Origin: Perkinsus marinus ATCC 50983 | Taxonomy: Eukaryota > Perkinsozoa > Perkinsida > Perkinsidae | NCBI RefSeq assembly: GCF_000006405.1 | Contig: NW_003200415.1 | Coordinates: forward strand, 237,330 to 286,234 | DNA: 48,905 nt | Direction of reading: 5' to 3' | Shown here: positions 10,775 to 22,100 of the stretch, piece after piece | Numbering within the stretch: the first letter of the stretch is position 1 | How the letters are laid out: every line of letters starts with the position of its first letter | Made by a program: the position numbers and the translations under genes | The notes under the pieces: generated by a model | Told to the model about the DNA's origin: nothing | The model's database searches: none | Seen by the model: the letters and a program-made list of their open reading frames with translations, nothing else

Positions 10775-11189
10775 AGATGGTAGGGGTGAGTATACTGGAG
10801 ACGAGGACAAGCCAATCGAAAGTTGAAGAGAAGCTCTCGATTGGGCCTCGTGGGAACTTCCTCACACGAATAACAGACAAAGCCGGGCTGCTTTGCGCGA
10901 TGAGCAGCGTCACGTCACTCCTGAAGGAAGAGCGGGGCTCATGGAGACTGGTCTCGCGTGCGGTCGCAGCTAAATTAACGTAACGAAATGTACGGAGTTG
11001 CAGTTCCAATGGTGATAACTTATCAGTGATAAGACTCTCTCTCAGAATCCGCGGATGAGATGTTCCTTTGTCGAGATTCTCATGATCATGCGAGCGACGA
11101 GTCCGCTGTCATTTGTTAGAAATGTAGAGGAGAGTTGTAGGACATGACGGACTGAAACTCAATTCTCAAAACGTGAGGCGTGACAAGAG

Positions 11190-11234
11190 TGGGTGGCGCA
11201 ACATTGGTGGCGCAACATTGGTGGCGCAACATTA
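11190..11234. repeat. Short tandem repeat, about 15-bp unit x3
   Basis: Three near-identical copies of GGTGGCGCAACATT occur in a row. Confidence 0.85.
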
Positions 11235-11610
11235 TGACGATGTATTCACCTACAATGAGACAACAACTGAGATATTATTCACAGAAATTTTCAAAGAGCA
11301 TCAGCACTATCAGTTCGTTGGTGGTATCGCATGCACTTCCTGCTTTGAACTCCCTCTACCGCGCTGATTCCCACTATAATACTCGCGTTCTCATAACTTG
11401 TCTACATTCATGATTATCAGCTCCCTCAACAGATGAATTGTTCCTTGCGAATTGAAACTCCCAATCCGGGAGAAAAGCTACTTGGAGCGCGCATCGGTCA
11501 ATGGCTTGTAGATGTTCTCTACTCAACGATTCCTGTTGATGAGACTCTGCCATCGAGCCAACAGACTGCTAAGGAACGTTGGGACGATTGGAATACGAGA
11601 CAAGTCCCGC

Positions 11611-11648
11611 AAAGAGGATAATCCTCTTTACAGAATCATTCTGTAAAG
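11611..11648. repeat. Two adjacent odd-centre palindromes
   Basis: AAAGAGGAT and ATCCTCTTT flank a single A at 11,620. CTTTACAGAAT and ATTCTGTAAAG then flank a single C at 11,637, overlapping the first by four bases. Arms are 9 and 11 bp, both perfect. Confidence 0.85.
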
Positions 11649-11695
11649 CCTCTATACAGCATGAATAGAAACTCGATTTGAACTCCACGCTGATC

Positions 11696-11710
11696 TATGA
11701 TCTTAGATCA
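11696..11710. repeat. Odd-centre palindrome, 7-bp arms
   Basis: ATGATCT and AGATCAT flank a single T at 11,703. This one is short enough that chance is possible, but it sits 50 bp from two longer members of the class. Confidence 0.6.
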
Positions 11711-11910
11711 TGAACCCAACACGCGAAGAAGCGCAAGATTCGGATTTCTACGACCAAATGAATGGTAATAGAGACCGTGTGACATAATCTTCTCACAGAG
11801 ACATGGTGCCAGAATTCGCTGGAACGGGAGATGACCCAGTCTCTTTTTCGGCAAACATGACATCGATCGCTCCGCTGGCACGCATAGGTTAATCGCCCAG
11901 GACACTCCAC

Positions 11911-12085
11911 CGAGTGTCACCGGATTTCACCGATGTCACCTAATAAAAAGTAGTGCAAGTGCATGTAAACAGTAGAAAACGGCGCCGCGCAAAGCGCGGC
12001 GTCAAGAAATTTGTGACTGTTGTGGTGTAGTGGTTAGGGTTCAAGTTAATCATGTGGGTCGCCTAGGTTCGAATCCACGCTAGGT
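11911..12085 (+). repeat. Repeat copy A ending in a tRNA-like sequence
   Basis: From ACCGAGTGTCACC at 11,911 this matches, in inverted orientation, 13,456-13,290. The shared part is about 145 bp and includes a GC-rich hairpin (GCCGCGC aaa GCGCGGC type, about 11,982-12,002) and continues into a Pol III box A-like word (TGGTGTAGTGG, about 12,022-12,032). It then runs into a private sequence with a box B word (GGTTCGAATCC, about 12,065-12,075). The tRNA-like part does not close an acceptor stem, so I do not call a tRNA gene. Confidence 0.7.
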
Positions 12086-12155
12086 ATATAATATACAAAA
12101 AAAACTCCCGCTTCTTGCGAAATAAAACGAAGTAATCAGTGGTTACTACGAATAA

Positions 12156-12210
12156 ACGAATACCTCACGTGGACCACGTGACGTGGTTACAAATCACGTG
12201 AGGTATTCGT
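12156..12210. repeat. Inverted repeat, 16-bp perfect arms, with nested palindrome
   Basis: Arms at 12,156-12,171 and 12,195-12,210 are perfect complements. The 23-nt loop contains an odd-centre palindrome, ACCACGT G ACGTGGT (12,173-12,187). Confidence 0.85.
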
Positions 12211-12213
12211 AGT

Positions 12214-12232
12214 CCGAAATTAATAGTTTCGG
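12214..12232. repeat. Odd-centre palindrome, 9-bp arms, one mismatch
   Basis: CCGAAATTA and TAGTTTCGG flank a single A at 12,223. Eight of nine positions pair. Confidence 0.7.
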
Positions 12233-13286
12233 CTCGTGAACGCATTCTTCCGGGATAGTTCAGCTATTATAGTTGTATTATCCGAGGCAAGCAGCATCTT
12301 GTACATTACCCCTTTGCTCCTCCACATCGGCAGTGATTGAGCCACTGCGCGCCACCCAGTAGACAGCACGTATGTACAGCTTGTTACAGGTGGAAGTTAT
12401 ACGGCTCGGCTTGATTGTCCCAGAAACTGGCTTTGCTTCGCCTGCTTCGAGCAAGCCCATTCTACTACTGCTTGCCCGCTATTCTCTCCCCGACCGGGAG
12501 TGTGTTCCCGTGTGTATATATTCGCGCAGAGCGCATGCATGCGGCTGCCGCGCCGGGTTAGGCGGACATCGGTCGGGTTACGTTTGGGTCAGTCGCCTTT
12601 ACTTTACTTTACGCATGATCATTGAAGTCGCTGTGCCTGAGAGCTGTCCCTTTTCTCGTTGATACTGAAGTTACTGGGTTACTAATAGAAAATTACTAGT
12701 GACTAGAGAACGATGCTGAGATCCACGAACCTTTGCCTGAGCTTGAGCGTTAGAACGAGTTTCCATGTTTGTGTAGGTGACAAGAGGAATATTCTGAAAA
12801 GCATTATTTAAGGATGTTGTGGACAGAAAGCCAAACAGATATTCCAACTCCCAGGGTTGCAATATCGTAGTGTAGTTGAGCGCCGACGTTGCTAATCTCC
12901 CTTTCTCTAGCTTTTCAATTATAGGGAGTCCCTAGTACGGATAATTATTAACACAATTAACTGCCTTCACAGGTACGGCTCTTGTGTTGTCCTCGAAAAC
13001 CTCCGTGGCAGTCGATTATAACTGTTTGTCCTGGGATTATGATGACTATCACGCTTTAATGCTTCATGCTTATGACTGTTATGCTTAATCAGACGCAAAT
13101 AATCAGTGTTTCTTCATCACGAATTCGCGCAATAATGTGTCGAGTTTGCAGTACTAGTCGTGTCTCGAGTTCTGGTCCCCGCGTTGTATTCAAAGACTAA
13201 CACTACTTGATAAACACAAGACGCAAGAGAAAGAACAAGTACGTTATAAGACTTTAATGAACAAATACAAAAAACTATGAGCCATC
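12233..13286. other. Interior between the inverted repeat copies
   Basis: I see no coding sequence with a recognisable domain. If copies A and B are terminal inverted repeats of one element, this would be its non-coding interior. Confidence 0.4.
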
Positions 13287-13456
13287 CAAGGATCGAACCT
13301 GGCTCATTAGCATGCTGTACCAATGCACTTACCACCACACCACAACAATTACAAAATTCTTAACGCCGCGCTTCGCGCGGCGCCGTTTTCTACCGTTTAC
13401 ATGCACTTGCACTATTTTTTATTAGGTGACATCGGTGAAATCCGGTGACACTCGGT
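13287..13456 (-). repeat. Repeat copy B ending in a different tRNA-like sequence
   Basis: On the minus strand, starting at 13,456, this repeats the ~145-bp body of copy A with few differences, including the GC-rich hairpin and the box A-like word (TGGTGTGGTGG). Downstream of that point it diverges into a different tRNA-like end with a box B word (GGTTCGATCC) and a 5-bp T-stem-like pairing (CCAGG/CTTGG). No acceptor stem forms, so it is not a functional tRNA as read. Confidence 0.7.
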
Positions 13457-13649
13457 AATTATTCCAATCGCCCATCGCTTAGTACACGTGCCCCCGTTGC
13501 GGGATTATTAAACGGATTATGGGTTTATGATGTTGATAGTAGCTCTATTATAGTTAGTATCACTATCATTTCCTAACGGGTAACTTCGTAGACAACGACA
13601 CTCTTGAGTTCGCACTGGGAAGACTCGATCCTGAGCCAAGTGATACCGC

Positions 13650-16535
13650 AATAGAAAAGTGCAGAGGATCGACATCGCCGGGGCTCTTCAGGCCTCCCTA
13701 AAGGACCTGTTGCCTCTCTACCCTCTATGTCAGCTGAAGTCACCTCGGTCAAGCACAGAGGGCTTGTATGGCTCGAGAAGGTGTGAGTTTGGCTCCCTCA
13801 GACGAACTTCGAAACTTCTATGCAGGAGGCTTTTCTATCGATCATATCAAATATAACCTCTCCTCAAATGGAGCAGATCACGGAGACCGAACTCTGGGCC
13901 GTAACTTGAGAACTGCTCCGTTAGGCGTACCCTGATTCCCAACGTCTTGTTCCATGACTGCTCGCCTACCAGGACTCTCAATGAAGACCTGGGTTATGCA
14001 TGCGACGCCATTTTCGCTACTGTCAGCAAGCTTGAGAATCAGCTCACCGTCACAGGCTTTTGTGGTGGGTTATAGTTACCTCGATATTGCTCCCTTATTG
14101 AGCGCCACAGGCGCATGCTGCGCCTATGCTGCTATATGGTAGAAGGTTGCGGCAGTTAGACTTGGTGCAAGGCCAGAGCTTGGCAGTAGACAATAGCTCA
14201 GCTTTCTTCCACGTTGCTGCTCCGGCTCTACTTCTATCTAGAGGATGCTACTCGATTTATGACAGCAATTGCAGATACATGCATTGTGTTTCTCGTGCTC
14301 AATCGGTCTTGCGTGCAGTGAATGGGTCACGCCGAAATTGGCTGGTGGGTGTCGAAATTCTTACAAGGAGGATCTAGGCCAGCGCGATGAGTAGACCTCG
14401 ACGCTATAGGCATTTGTAGTCATCCACTGATCTGAGGAAAGTTACAGACACTACCTTGATTTAATATTACTCGAAGCCTCATCTGCCTCTTGATGGCTGG
14501 TGCCGGGTTGTCAGCTTTCATAGAGGGTGGGGGGGGCCTCCACCACATACGAGCATGCTCACTCCCCGTGAACAGCGTCAGGTGACCAATTCGGCCACTC
14601 CATTGGACGGAACCGTATGCGCTTCTGACTATGCTTGGGAGCTGTCCAGGAATCGCCGTTATAGTTGTTGTTGTCCATTATGCTTCATAATGGCAGTAAG
14701 GAGGACTCTGGTGGAATGATGCTCACTGAGTAATCCGAACACTCCCTTCCCCCGATGTTCCCCTCACGTTCATCTTCAGTCGCCCTACCCCAGGTTTCTG
14801 TGCTGGCTATTCTCGGCGGCGTGCTCGGGTGAGGAACTTTCAACAAGTTGTCTTGGGCATTTTGGATGCGTATCTTTCAGTCCTTCGATGAAGATCCAAT
14901 TGAAGTCCCCAACGTCGAGCGACTGTGAGTGCTGTTGCCGATTCATGCTAGGGAGGAAGAATGTCAATGTCCTTAGTTGGAGCCAGACGCCCATCGAGGA
15001 GCACGCAGTAGCTGTCGAGGGCATGCCCTCGGCCGGCGAGTGAGAGGGGTCCATTGTGTCGCTGAGCGACAGTCGCTCATGCCTGATTTCACCCTCAGCT
15101 TTTTCATCCGTCGTACAGCTTTGGCTGGCTGTCCGTCCCCTCCCGAGGCCCCCTTCAGACGGGACTTCAGCAAGGACCGTCAGTCGAGCCCAGGAGCAAG
15201 ACTGAACGATGTAAGCTACCAACCCTCGTCGTTCACATGTAACTCCCGACCGGTTTAGCCTGGTGCCACCTTCCGAGTAGCTATACCAAGCATTCCCCTA
15301 TCTCAAGTGAGAATCCTCTACCTAGCTTCTCTTCTGTGAACTCCTGCTACTCAGAGTTCCATGTCCAGTTCGGGCCCCGGTGGCTGCGACTCCGCCCGGA
15401 GCTGTTCCAGCTTTCTCTCATTGCCAACAAGTCGGATGCTCTCATCCTCCCAGTAAGTCACATGCCAACCCCTCGTGGACCCCTACGCTCAGTTCTACTG
15501 GACACCTAGAGTTATGCAAGGTAGGCTCGGGTGGTGACCATGACCTCGGCACAGTGCCTCGTCGGGCAAGACTGAGGCGGACACACAGTAAAGTCACATG
15601 GCTCTTTCGGTAATATTGCGGACATCAGGTTCCGACTCCGATGCGTCGATGCCAGCATGGGCCTTCAAGCGGTCTAAGGCGAACGTAGGTGACCATAGTC
15701 GTGATGGGTGCCATATGCTCATTGGGTCAGCTGTCGCGCAAGAGTAACAAGACAACTCCATGTATGATACCAGACGCTCTCGCTCGGAAGGACTGTAAGG
15801 TTGTAGACCATACCACTCCTCGCTCATTCTCTTCCTAGCGGTTGTGGGCACTACCTATGCCTGGTTCCCAGCCTCCTCGATGACACACAGCTCGACGACG
15901 AGTAATGGGACTCCCATCGAGCCTATGTGTGAGTCCTTCCGCTGAGTTCTATCATCTTCAGTGTTGGGAAATATGCACGCCGTCGAGCACATGTGGTGGT
16001 TTAGATGGGAAATTTTCGGGAGATCCCTGTTTGTTCTTGTACACTTCCATTCATGTATAAATTTCTATATAAGTGAGGGGACTTCTAAGCTCAGTTGAGG
16101 AAAGCGATCATATTTTTCTAACACTGGTCATCATTCTCGAGATTTGCTGGTCATCAGGCACGCCGCATCTACCATCTGCAACCCCTCTGTCGCTGCCTTC
16201 TGGTGTTCTCACCAGGCGAGGGAGTACTAATAGCGTCTTCAGTGGATACCCTGGGACTCCCATCGTCAGTCCTTCGACGACCGGGTGGTTTTCCCCAGGC
16301 TTTTTCTCAGGTCGCCCAGACGCCTCATACCCACATATTGACCAATCAGAAGGTGAACTCTGCATGCCCACGATGCTACTCTAATCGGGATCAGGTCTTG
16401 AAGCACCCCCCAGCGAGCGTTAGACTGCAGAGAATGCTCCTCGAGCGAGGAGGCCGAGAGTAGCCGAATGTACGCTAGTCGTAGTGCTTTCACTGGTCCA
16501 GATTCCCGGCACCGACTGTCTACAGTGGTCACGAG
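13650..16535 (+). CDS. Ser/Pro-rich coding-like exons, probable N-terminal part of the kinase gene
   Basis: Several open stretches are bounded by good splice signals. Examples are an ATG at 15,361 reading MSSSGPGGCDSARSCSSFL, with a GTAAGT donor at 15,453; a Ser/Pro-rich stretch at about 16,150-16,380 with many SP/TP pairs; and a Ser/Glu-rich exon ending at a GTGAAA donor at 16,536. These match the disordered, phosphorylation-rich N-terminal tails of Wee1-type kinases and lie directly upstream in the same orientation. I could not connect all exons in frame, and the part before about 15,300 could be a separate gene. Confidence 0.4.
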
Positions 16536-16580
16536 GTGAAACGACGTAGAATCGGCCGGGCTTCGGACTACTCTAGGTAG

Positions 16581-17823
16581 TGAGTTTACTGCGTTATCCT
16601 CATTCCCACGAATGGAGTGCCTCTCTGTCAGACTTCACGATGAGTTCCGTCGTTTCAAGAGGGTCGGCGAAGGGTCCTTTGCTGAGGTACTGAGCGTTGA
16701 GTGCCGCCTTGATGGGCAGAGGTGCGGTCTCTGATAGAAGAACGGGCCGGTCAGGAATCTTTAGATATGCGATAAAGCGGCGACTCCGACCCTATCGCGG
16801 ACCAACCGAGCGAGAACTCATTTTAAGAGAAGCGCGTGTAGCTGTGTTTGTTCCTACGGCTCGGCAGATGTTTTGTAGATGCTCGCTATGATAAGCCATT
16901 CCGCTGACCTCTTTGGCCCTGAGACAAGTGCCATGGCCTCCCACATAACGCGTTATTTTGGATGCTGGTTTGAAGGTGAGCCCTCATGGTGTTCCAGCTG
17001 ACTCGTTCTCCTTAGATGATCAACTGCATATTCAAACAGAATTGTGCGAGGAGTCCCTCACTGCTGAGATTAAGCGGTCTGGTCGGTTGTCTTACGACAA
17101 GCTCACTGTGGTCCTTCGGGATATCAGTTCCGCTCTAAAGTACCGCCCGGGACTTCTGCTGGTGTGACCCCACAATTTCAAGATTCTTGCATGTGGACAT
17201 GCACGTAGCGCACAAGGACGTGAAGCCCGACAACGTTTTGAGGATAACAACTAGCTGCTACCGCTCCAAGTGAGGGACTCTTCCTACTGATGGTAGACCA
17301 TGGTCCGGTTGAGGTATAAATTATGCGACTTTGGACTGGCTACCTCCATCCACGAGAACAGTGAGGCTTCTAGTGACCTTGGCAGTGGGGATGCAAGGTG
17401 GTCCCCAATGTATAGACTCGTATTTTGACAAGTATGCTACAGATACTTGCCGCGAGAGATGCTCTCCTGCCATGCAGATCGGCCGCTAGGGAATGATATG
17501 GTTAAGGTGGACATCTTCTCCCTCGGTGCATCAGCACTAGAGTGTGGTGGGCCTGATGATCATCGCTAGAGCGACGTCAGCAGCCCACGGTAGGTATAGG
17601 CCACAGCCTGGCTCCAAATGGTGACCAGTGGCAAGCTATCCGTGATGGGAATTTACCCTTTGAAAAGATGGACCAATTACCGTCAAAGTTGACCGAGCTT
17701 ATCAAGGCCATGCTGAGTCCGGCGCCCGAGGTGATTGGGATATCGCCATACCAGAAGCAGCATCTGACTGTTCAGGCCCGACCTGATGCTGAATCGATTC
17801 TGGCAAAATTGAACTCCCTATAA
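16581..17823 (+). CDS. Wee1/Myt1-like protein kinase (kinase-domain exons)
   Basis: Nine exons join in phase: 16581-16721, 16765-16837, 16924-16975, 17016-17139, 17183-17269, 17314-17397, 17443-17546, 17594-17730, 17776-17823. They give a complete kinase domain: glycine loop GEGSFAE, VAIK-type lysine in YAIKRR, catalytic loop HKDVKPDN, activation segment CDFGLAT and a C-lobe DIFSLGAS motif. The strand order (RLDGQRYAIKR, then REAR-SHITRYFGCWFEDDQLHIQ, then NGDQWQAIRDGNLP) follows Wee1 closely. Wee1/Myt1 kinases inhibit CDK1 by phosphorylating its ATP-loop Tyr/Thr, delaying mitosis. The DFG instead of Wee1's DLG leans toward Myt1-like or an undivided ancestral type. No transmembrane segment follows the domain. 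Introns are 40-86 nt. Confidence 0.85.
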
Positions 17824-19577
17824 ACCATTGCGTGCGTTCCTTCATCATTCATGATTCTGTCTCAATCATTAACAAGAGTCTTTCGTTCCTGTCAAACAGT
17901 CCGCCCGCATCTCACGAGCCATTTTACTCTTGACACTTGGAAACAATAGTCATATCGTTCCTCGAAAGTGCAACTCGTGGGCGAATAATAACCACTGTGA
18001 CCCGATGCAGAGTTATGGTAAACTTCGGTGAGAGATTAACCTTCAGAAGTATGATAGACGCGTAACATGACGGAACGTTACTGTAACTACACTCTTGCAT
18101 CAGTAATGAGAGTCCGCAGTGAGAGATGGTTTAAGCTAGGGTATGGACTTGAGTCTAAACTCCGAGGTGATGCTTATGGTGGACACACTCGAGTTGCACC
18201 CTCGTTCTGTAAATCCCTACCGTAGCAGGCATTACGCAATAGACGACGCGTTATGAGTCATCACGTACTTCGGGCGTAAATCGCGGAAAGCGTGGGCACT
18301 ACGCAAGCCATACTCAATACTCAACGCGGTCAAGTCGTATTTTCAGGACGCAGTACAGTATATACTGCACACCCACCGACGGTGGGCGACCGTTAAGTGT
18401 ACTACACGTTTACACGCATACTAACTAGGTGGGATTACACACGAAGATGACTTGAAGGGGGTTCAATGACATTCCGCTTCGTTTCGAAGTAGTCACACTC
18501 GCCGGAGGTTTTTTTTCACGTGTCGCCGGTGCTAGTACACTCTGGAAAGTGGTTTGATAAATGATGTTGGGTTATAACCTCTCGAGTCACTTCATTTCGT
18601 TTTTTTCGCAGAAATTGCAGATGGTTGAAACTTCTCCAAAGTGGGAAATTTCCCATATCTCCACGAATTGCAGGGATATATCATGAAAACCATTTCGGAA
18701 AATTATTTTTGACTGATAGGCAACTTCTCTCCCCCTCGCAGCGGACATGTAACGAATAACGATTGAGATCTCTCTTGTCACTGTCACTAAGACTTCCCGT
18801 CACAACACAACTCAATCCCAGAAGAATTAAGCACACTATGAACTGCACTTCCACGGTAGTGACAGCCCTACACTAAGCATTAGTCAACCAAGTCATGCAC
18901 ATTGGGAACAACACCCACTCCGGTCGAACCTCGGTTCCCAGAGAACTGTCTCTGTAACTGACCGCTCGTTAATTAGCCCTGAGGAGAATCCTCAGTGACG
19001 ATTGCATAGTTCTCCGACTTCTCTCGCAACTTGGCAGCCAAAGCCTGCACAACACGATAAAAACATGCAATCTTCGCCAAACCCACCTTCCACTGCTCAT
19101 CGTCTATGGGCGCGCGCGTCCTACTCTCACCCAATAATTTATTCGCCCTGAACGGCGAATAAGTGGTCCTACCTTTCGAAGCGAAACCTCACTTCGGGAC
19201 CACCACCCTATGATAACTCCCATGCAAAGGCAGCGGCGTTACGTCACCAAAAACCGTGCGCTGAGGGGAGAAGACACCGCTCCTCAGTCAGGGTCGTTCA
19301 CTCTTCTACATCAGGATCTCCATGCCAGCTGGAACGACGTTTCGGCCTGGTCTTGGCCTTGCCTTCCGACACGAAAATACCGTGTGATGCCCGAGCTGTC
19401 GGAGACGCCGGCGGAGGACCTAACAACAAGCACGGCTTCACCTAGGTCTTAACCTACATCCTACTATCTTCAGCCACCTCCTCCATTGCCGGTACGTAAT
19501 ATCTATATACTTAAATGGTCAACTTGAGGTCAGGCCACAAGACTACAATTCATCATGCCATTTACTCGCTTTGTGCG
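17824..19577. other. Non-coding interval
   Basis: I find no supported gene between the kinase stop and the 3' end of the minus-strand gene at 19,578. Open frames are short and lack recognisable domains. A 12-bp even palindrome, CAGTATATACTG, lies near 18,357. Confidence 0.4.
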
Positions 19578-20949
19578 TCAACGAGATGGAACTCCTCTGA
19601 GCTTGCTCTCGTGCTCTAGTGCAATATCTGTTACACATAGAGACAAGCTGAAAGTACGGAAAACCAGCTCACCCTTCCTGGGCAGGTCTCCCCTCAGCCC
19701 ACTTGCCTTCAGCTGAGCCACTCGGCAACCTGACGAGGACGATGCCGGACTTCGCCACATCACGATGATACCCACTCCAAACCTCTTATAGGTGCGATAA
19801 CCCCATCGTCGTCGTATGCGATTGATTCCTCTTCCCTTTTCCGTTTACGAATTGAGACCATCAGCCTCGCTCTTCTCCTTGCTGACTGTTGCAAGAACTG
19901 CTCAAGTCTAAGGGAAACCAAAGTATCATCATAACAAGCAGCCCTCGACCACTCACTGCGCCTCTTTGCGCTTGAGCTCAAGTGCTCGATCAGCGTAAGA
20001 GGGCGATGTGATACCCGGCAGCAAACTCCGACTCCTTGCTAAGCAGTCACACGAGTGTCTCGTCAGTGACGCGAAGTCGTGTCGGCCTGCCCAGGAAGAA
20101 ACGGCTTCGACCAACCATCGCTGTGCTAGCCAACCTGGCGTCCTCGCCACTGAATCAAACCGATCTTGTCCACGGCCGGGGGGATATCGTTCCTGCCGCA
20201 GCAAATGAGCAAAGCGTTTGTGTTTGCCTCGCTACCGTCAAAGACTCATCAGTTTGCGTGCCAGCCGTAGCAACGGGCGTGCGACACACTCTAGGCTGCC
20301 TGAAGTAAAGAAGTGAGCAGAAGGGCATTCTCTGAGACTACCTGTTCCACGATGTCCGTTTCTTCCGTGGCGGCGATGCAGCCGAATCGTCAGAGTCCGA
20401 CAGAAGTAAAAGTTCCTCAGAAGACTACATCAACACAGAACTCCAGTTTAACTGCACGAGGTCGCAGACTTACCCTCTTCGGCCGGGCGTTACGGAACGG
20501 ACTCGCCTGAAGATGTCAACGCGGAACTTTTACTGATTTCCTCTACCGAAATCAACTCACTGTCATTTTCGGACTGCTCGTTTCTTCACTGCCGCGCCCA
20601 ATCGCCCCAACTGCGTCTTCGACACACCGCTGCGCACCAGCCGGAGAGGATCCCTGAGAAGCAGCAACCTTGCTTGATGTTTGCCCGACAGTTAGCTCAC
20701 CCGAGGGGATGCCCGAGCCGTATAGGGTAAGGGTGCCGGCGATTCCGGTGGGTCAACACTCGGGTACTCCAATTTGTTTTCATCGAGAACTGGGCGCGTG
20801 CAAGCACCCCAGCTGAGCCTACTGGCGTTGGGCTCTTCCTGTAGAGTAGTGACATACAAACCCGTCTCGCGCATCCCACCTGAGGCTGGGTCATCAGAAG
20901 TGTGTTGGTGCGGCTCTTGAAGGCCACATCTAGCAGACGGATAAGTCAA
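19578..20949 (-). CDS. Unknown basic, probably nuclear protein (multi-exon)
   Basis: Minus-strand exons join in phase with canonical GT-AG ends: 20949 (or further upstream) to 20701, 20653-20561, 20506-20474, 20424-20342, 20290-20236, 20192-20135, 20086-19957, 19907-19783, 19729-19673, 19627-19578. Introns are 43-54 nt. The product has an acidic Ser/Asp patch (SDSDDSA) followed by a nuclear-localisation-like PPRKKRTSW. It then has a Lys/Glu/Gln/Arg-rich helix (YADRALELKRKEAQLEQFLQ) running into IRKRKREEES, and ends KLRGVPSR. The segment VAQLKASGLRGDLPRK loosely resembles a SAP-type helix pair but is too short to call. Coding-like exons continue upstream to about 22,100 (for example an acidic DDENDSDVSNFW exon near 21,700). 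I do not recognise the family. Confidence 0.65.
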
Positions 20950-22100
20950 AACAGGACTGTTTCTATAGGCCCACCTTCCTCAGTATTGACATCCAGTGCG
21001 TAGCGCTTCGCCTCGGCTGGCATGCTCATCTGCTCTCTTCTCAAAGGACTAGCTGATCTGCAGTATTGCGTCGTGGTGATACGAGATGGTACTGGCGACG
21101 TGTATCGAATTATACGCCTGAAGATACGACCACTCGAAGCGGTAATAGGACTCTCCTTCCAAGGCCTACCTCGAAACGACCCTCCCTGGCGAGGCTAGAG
21201 ACATTCCCGAGACTGGTGATGGCGCTCTAATTGCTGCACTCACGGACCGAGCCGGCTGCAGCAGCGATTGACCAGCGTAGGTACTCTCGAGAGTCTTACC
21301 GTGAGACCAGTAGGGCCACCGGGGAGGGGGGAAAAGGGCTGACGCATCACTGCTGCGCTGGCTGACCGTATCTGAATTGCGCAGAAGTGTCCGAGAACCA
21401 CAGAGAATGCCCTTCCACCTGATACGGGCTGCCAGCGCGAACTGCAGACGATGGCGAAAGAGCTGTCGGGGTCATCCGTCTCTGAAAGCGAGTTGCAACA
21501 TCGCGGAGTGGCCCCATACCGTCACCATACCAGCAACGGGCTGACAGCACGTCCCTGTAGATAGGGCGACACGGAGAACTGCGATAGTGGGCTAGGGGGA
21601 TAAGCGTTCAACCTAAGGAGAGCAAGCCTGCGCCGTCGGCCATATACGAAAGAACAAGGGACCTCTTCTTGACGCTACTCCTCCCACGAACATTCCAGAA
21701 GTTGGAGACGTCCGAGTCGTTCTCATCGTCAGCCTAAGATGACGCGATGTAGGGAACAGCGAATCGTACAACAACGCCCCACATAGCGGAATATTCCGTC
21801 CCCGTTGTTGATCGCGTCAATAGCCTCAGAGGATCCTGGAAGGATCGATCGGCGGCTGTCAGGCTGACAAAAAAGCTCTCTTCATCTAGGCTGCCTCGAC
21901 ACGGCCTCACCACAGGCAGCACTTCCAGAGAAAATGGTTCGATATCTACCTCGGATAACACATCTTGCGAATTAGGGTAGTAGTTCCTGAAAGTACACGG
22001 AACGCTAGCTTTTCTCACATGAGTCAACTCGTTACACTTCAGGCCGGTGCCGCGAGCCGCGATGCTTGTAGTTCTTGACTGATTTAACTTCACCCTCGAT
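20950..22100 (-). CDS. Coding-like exons upstream of the unknown nuclear gene
   Basis: Open minus-strand stretches at about 22,060-21,740, 21,730-21,610 and 21,530-21,350 have amino-acid composition like the downstream exons (acidic Ser/Asp runs, KKRS) and plausible splice ends. I did not link them with certainty. They may be 5' exons of the gene ending at 19,578 or a separate gene. Confidence 0.35.

Larger units (their letters stand above)
10811..11910. other. Non-coding interval with palindromes and a short tandem repeat
   Basis: This includes the region upstream of the minus-strand secreted gene. A short tandem repeat lies at 11,190-11,234. A palindrome cluster lies at 11,611-11,710. No gene is supported. 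Confidence 0.4.

Noticed and set aside
13290-13360. A functional tRNA gene on the minus strand
   Set aside because: Box words and a T-arm are present, but no 7-bp acceptor stem forms and the 5' part is shared with a repeat body.
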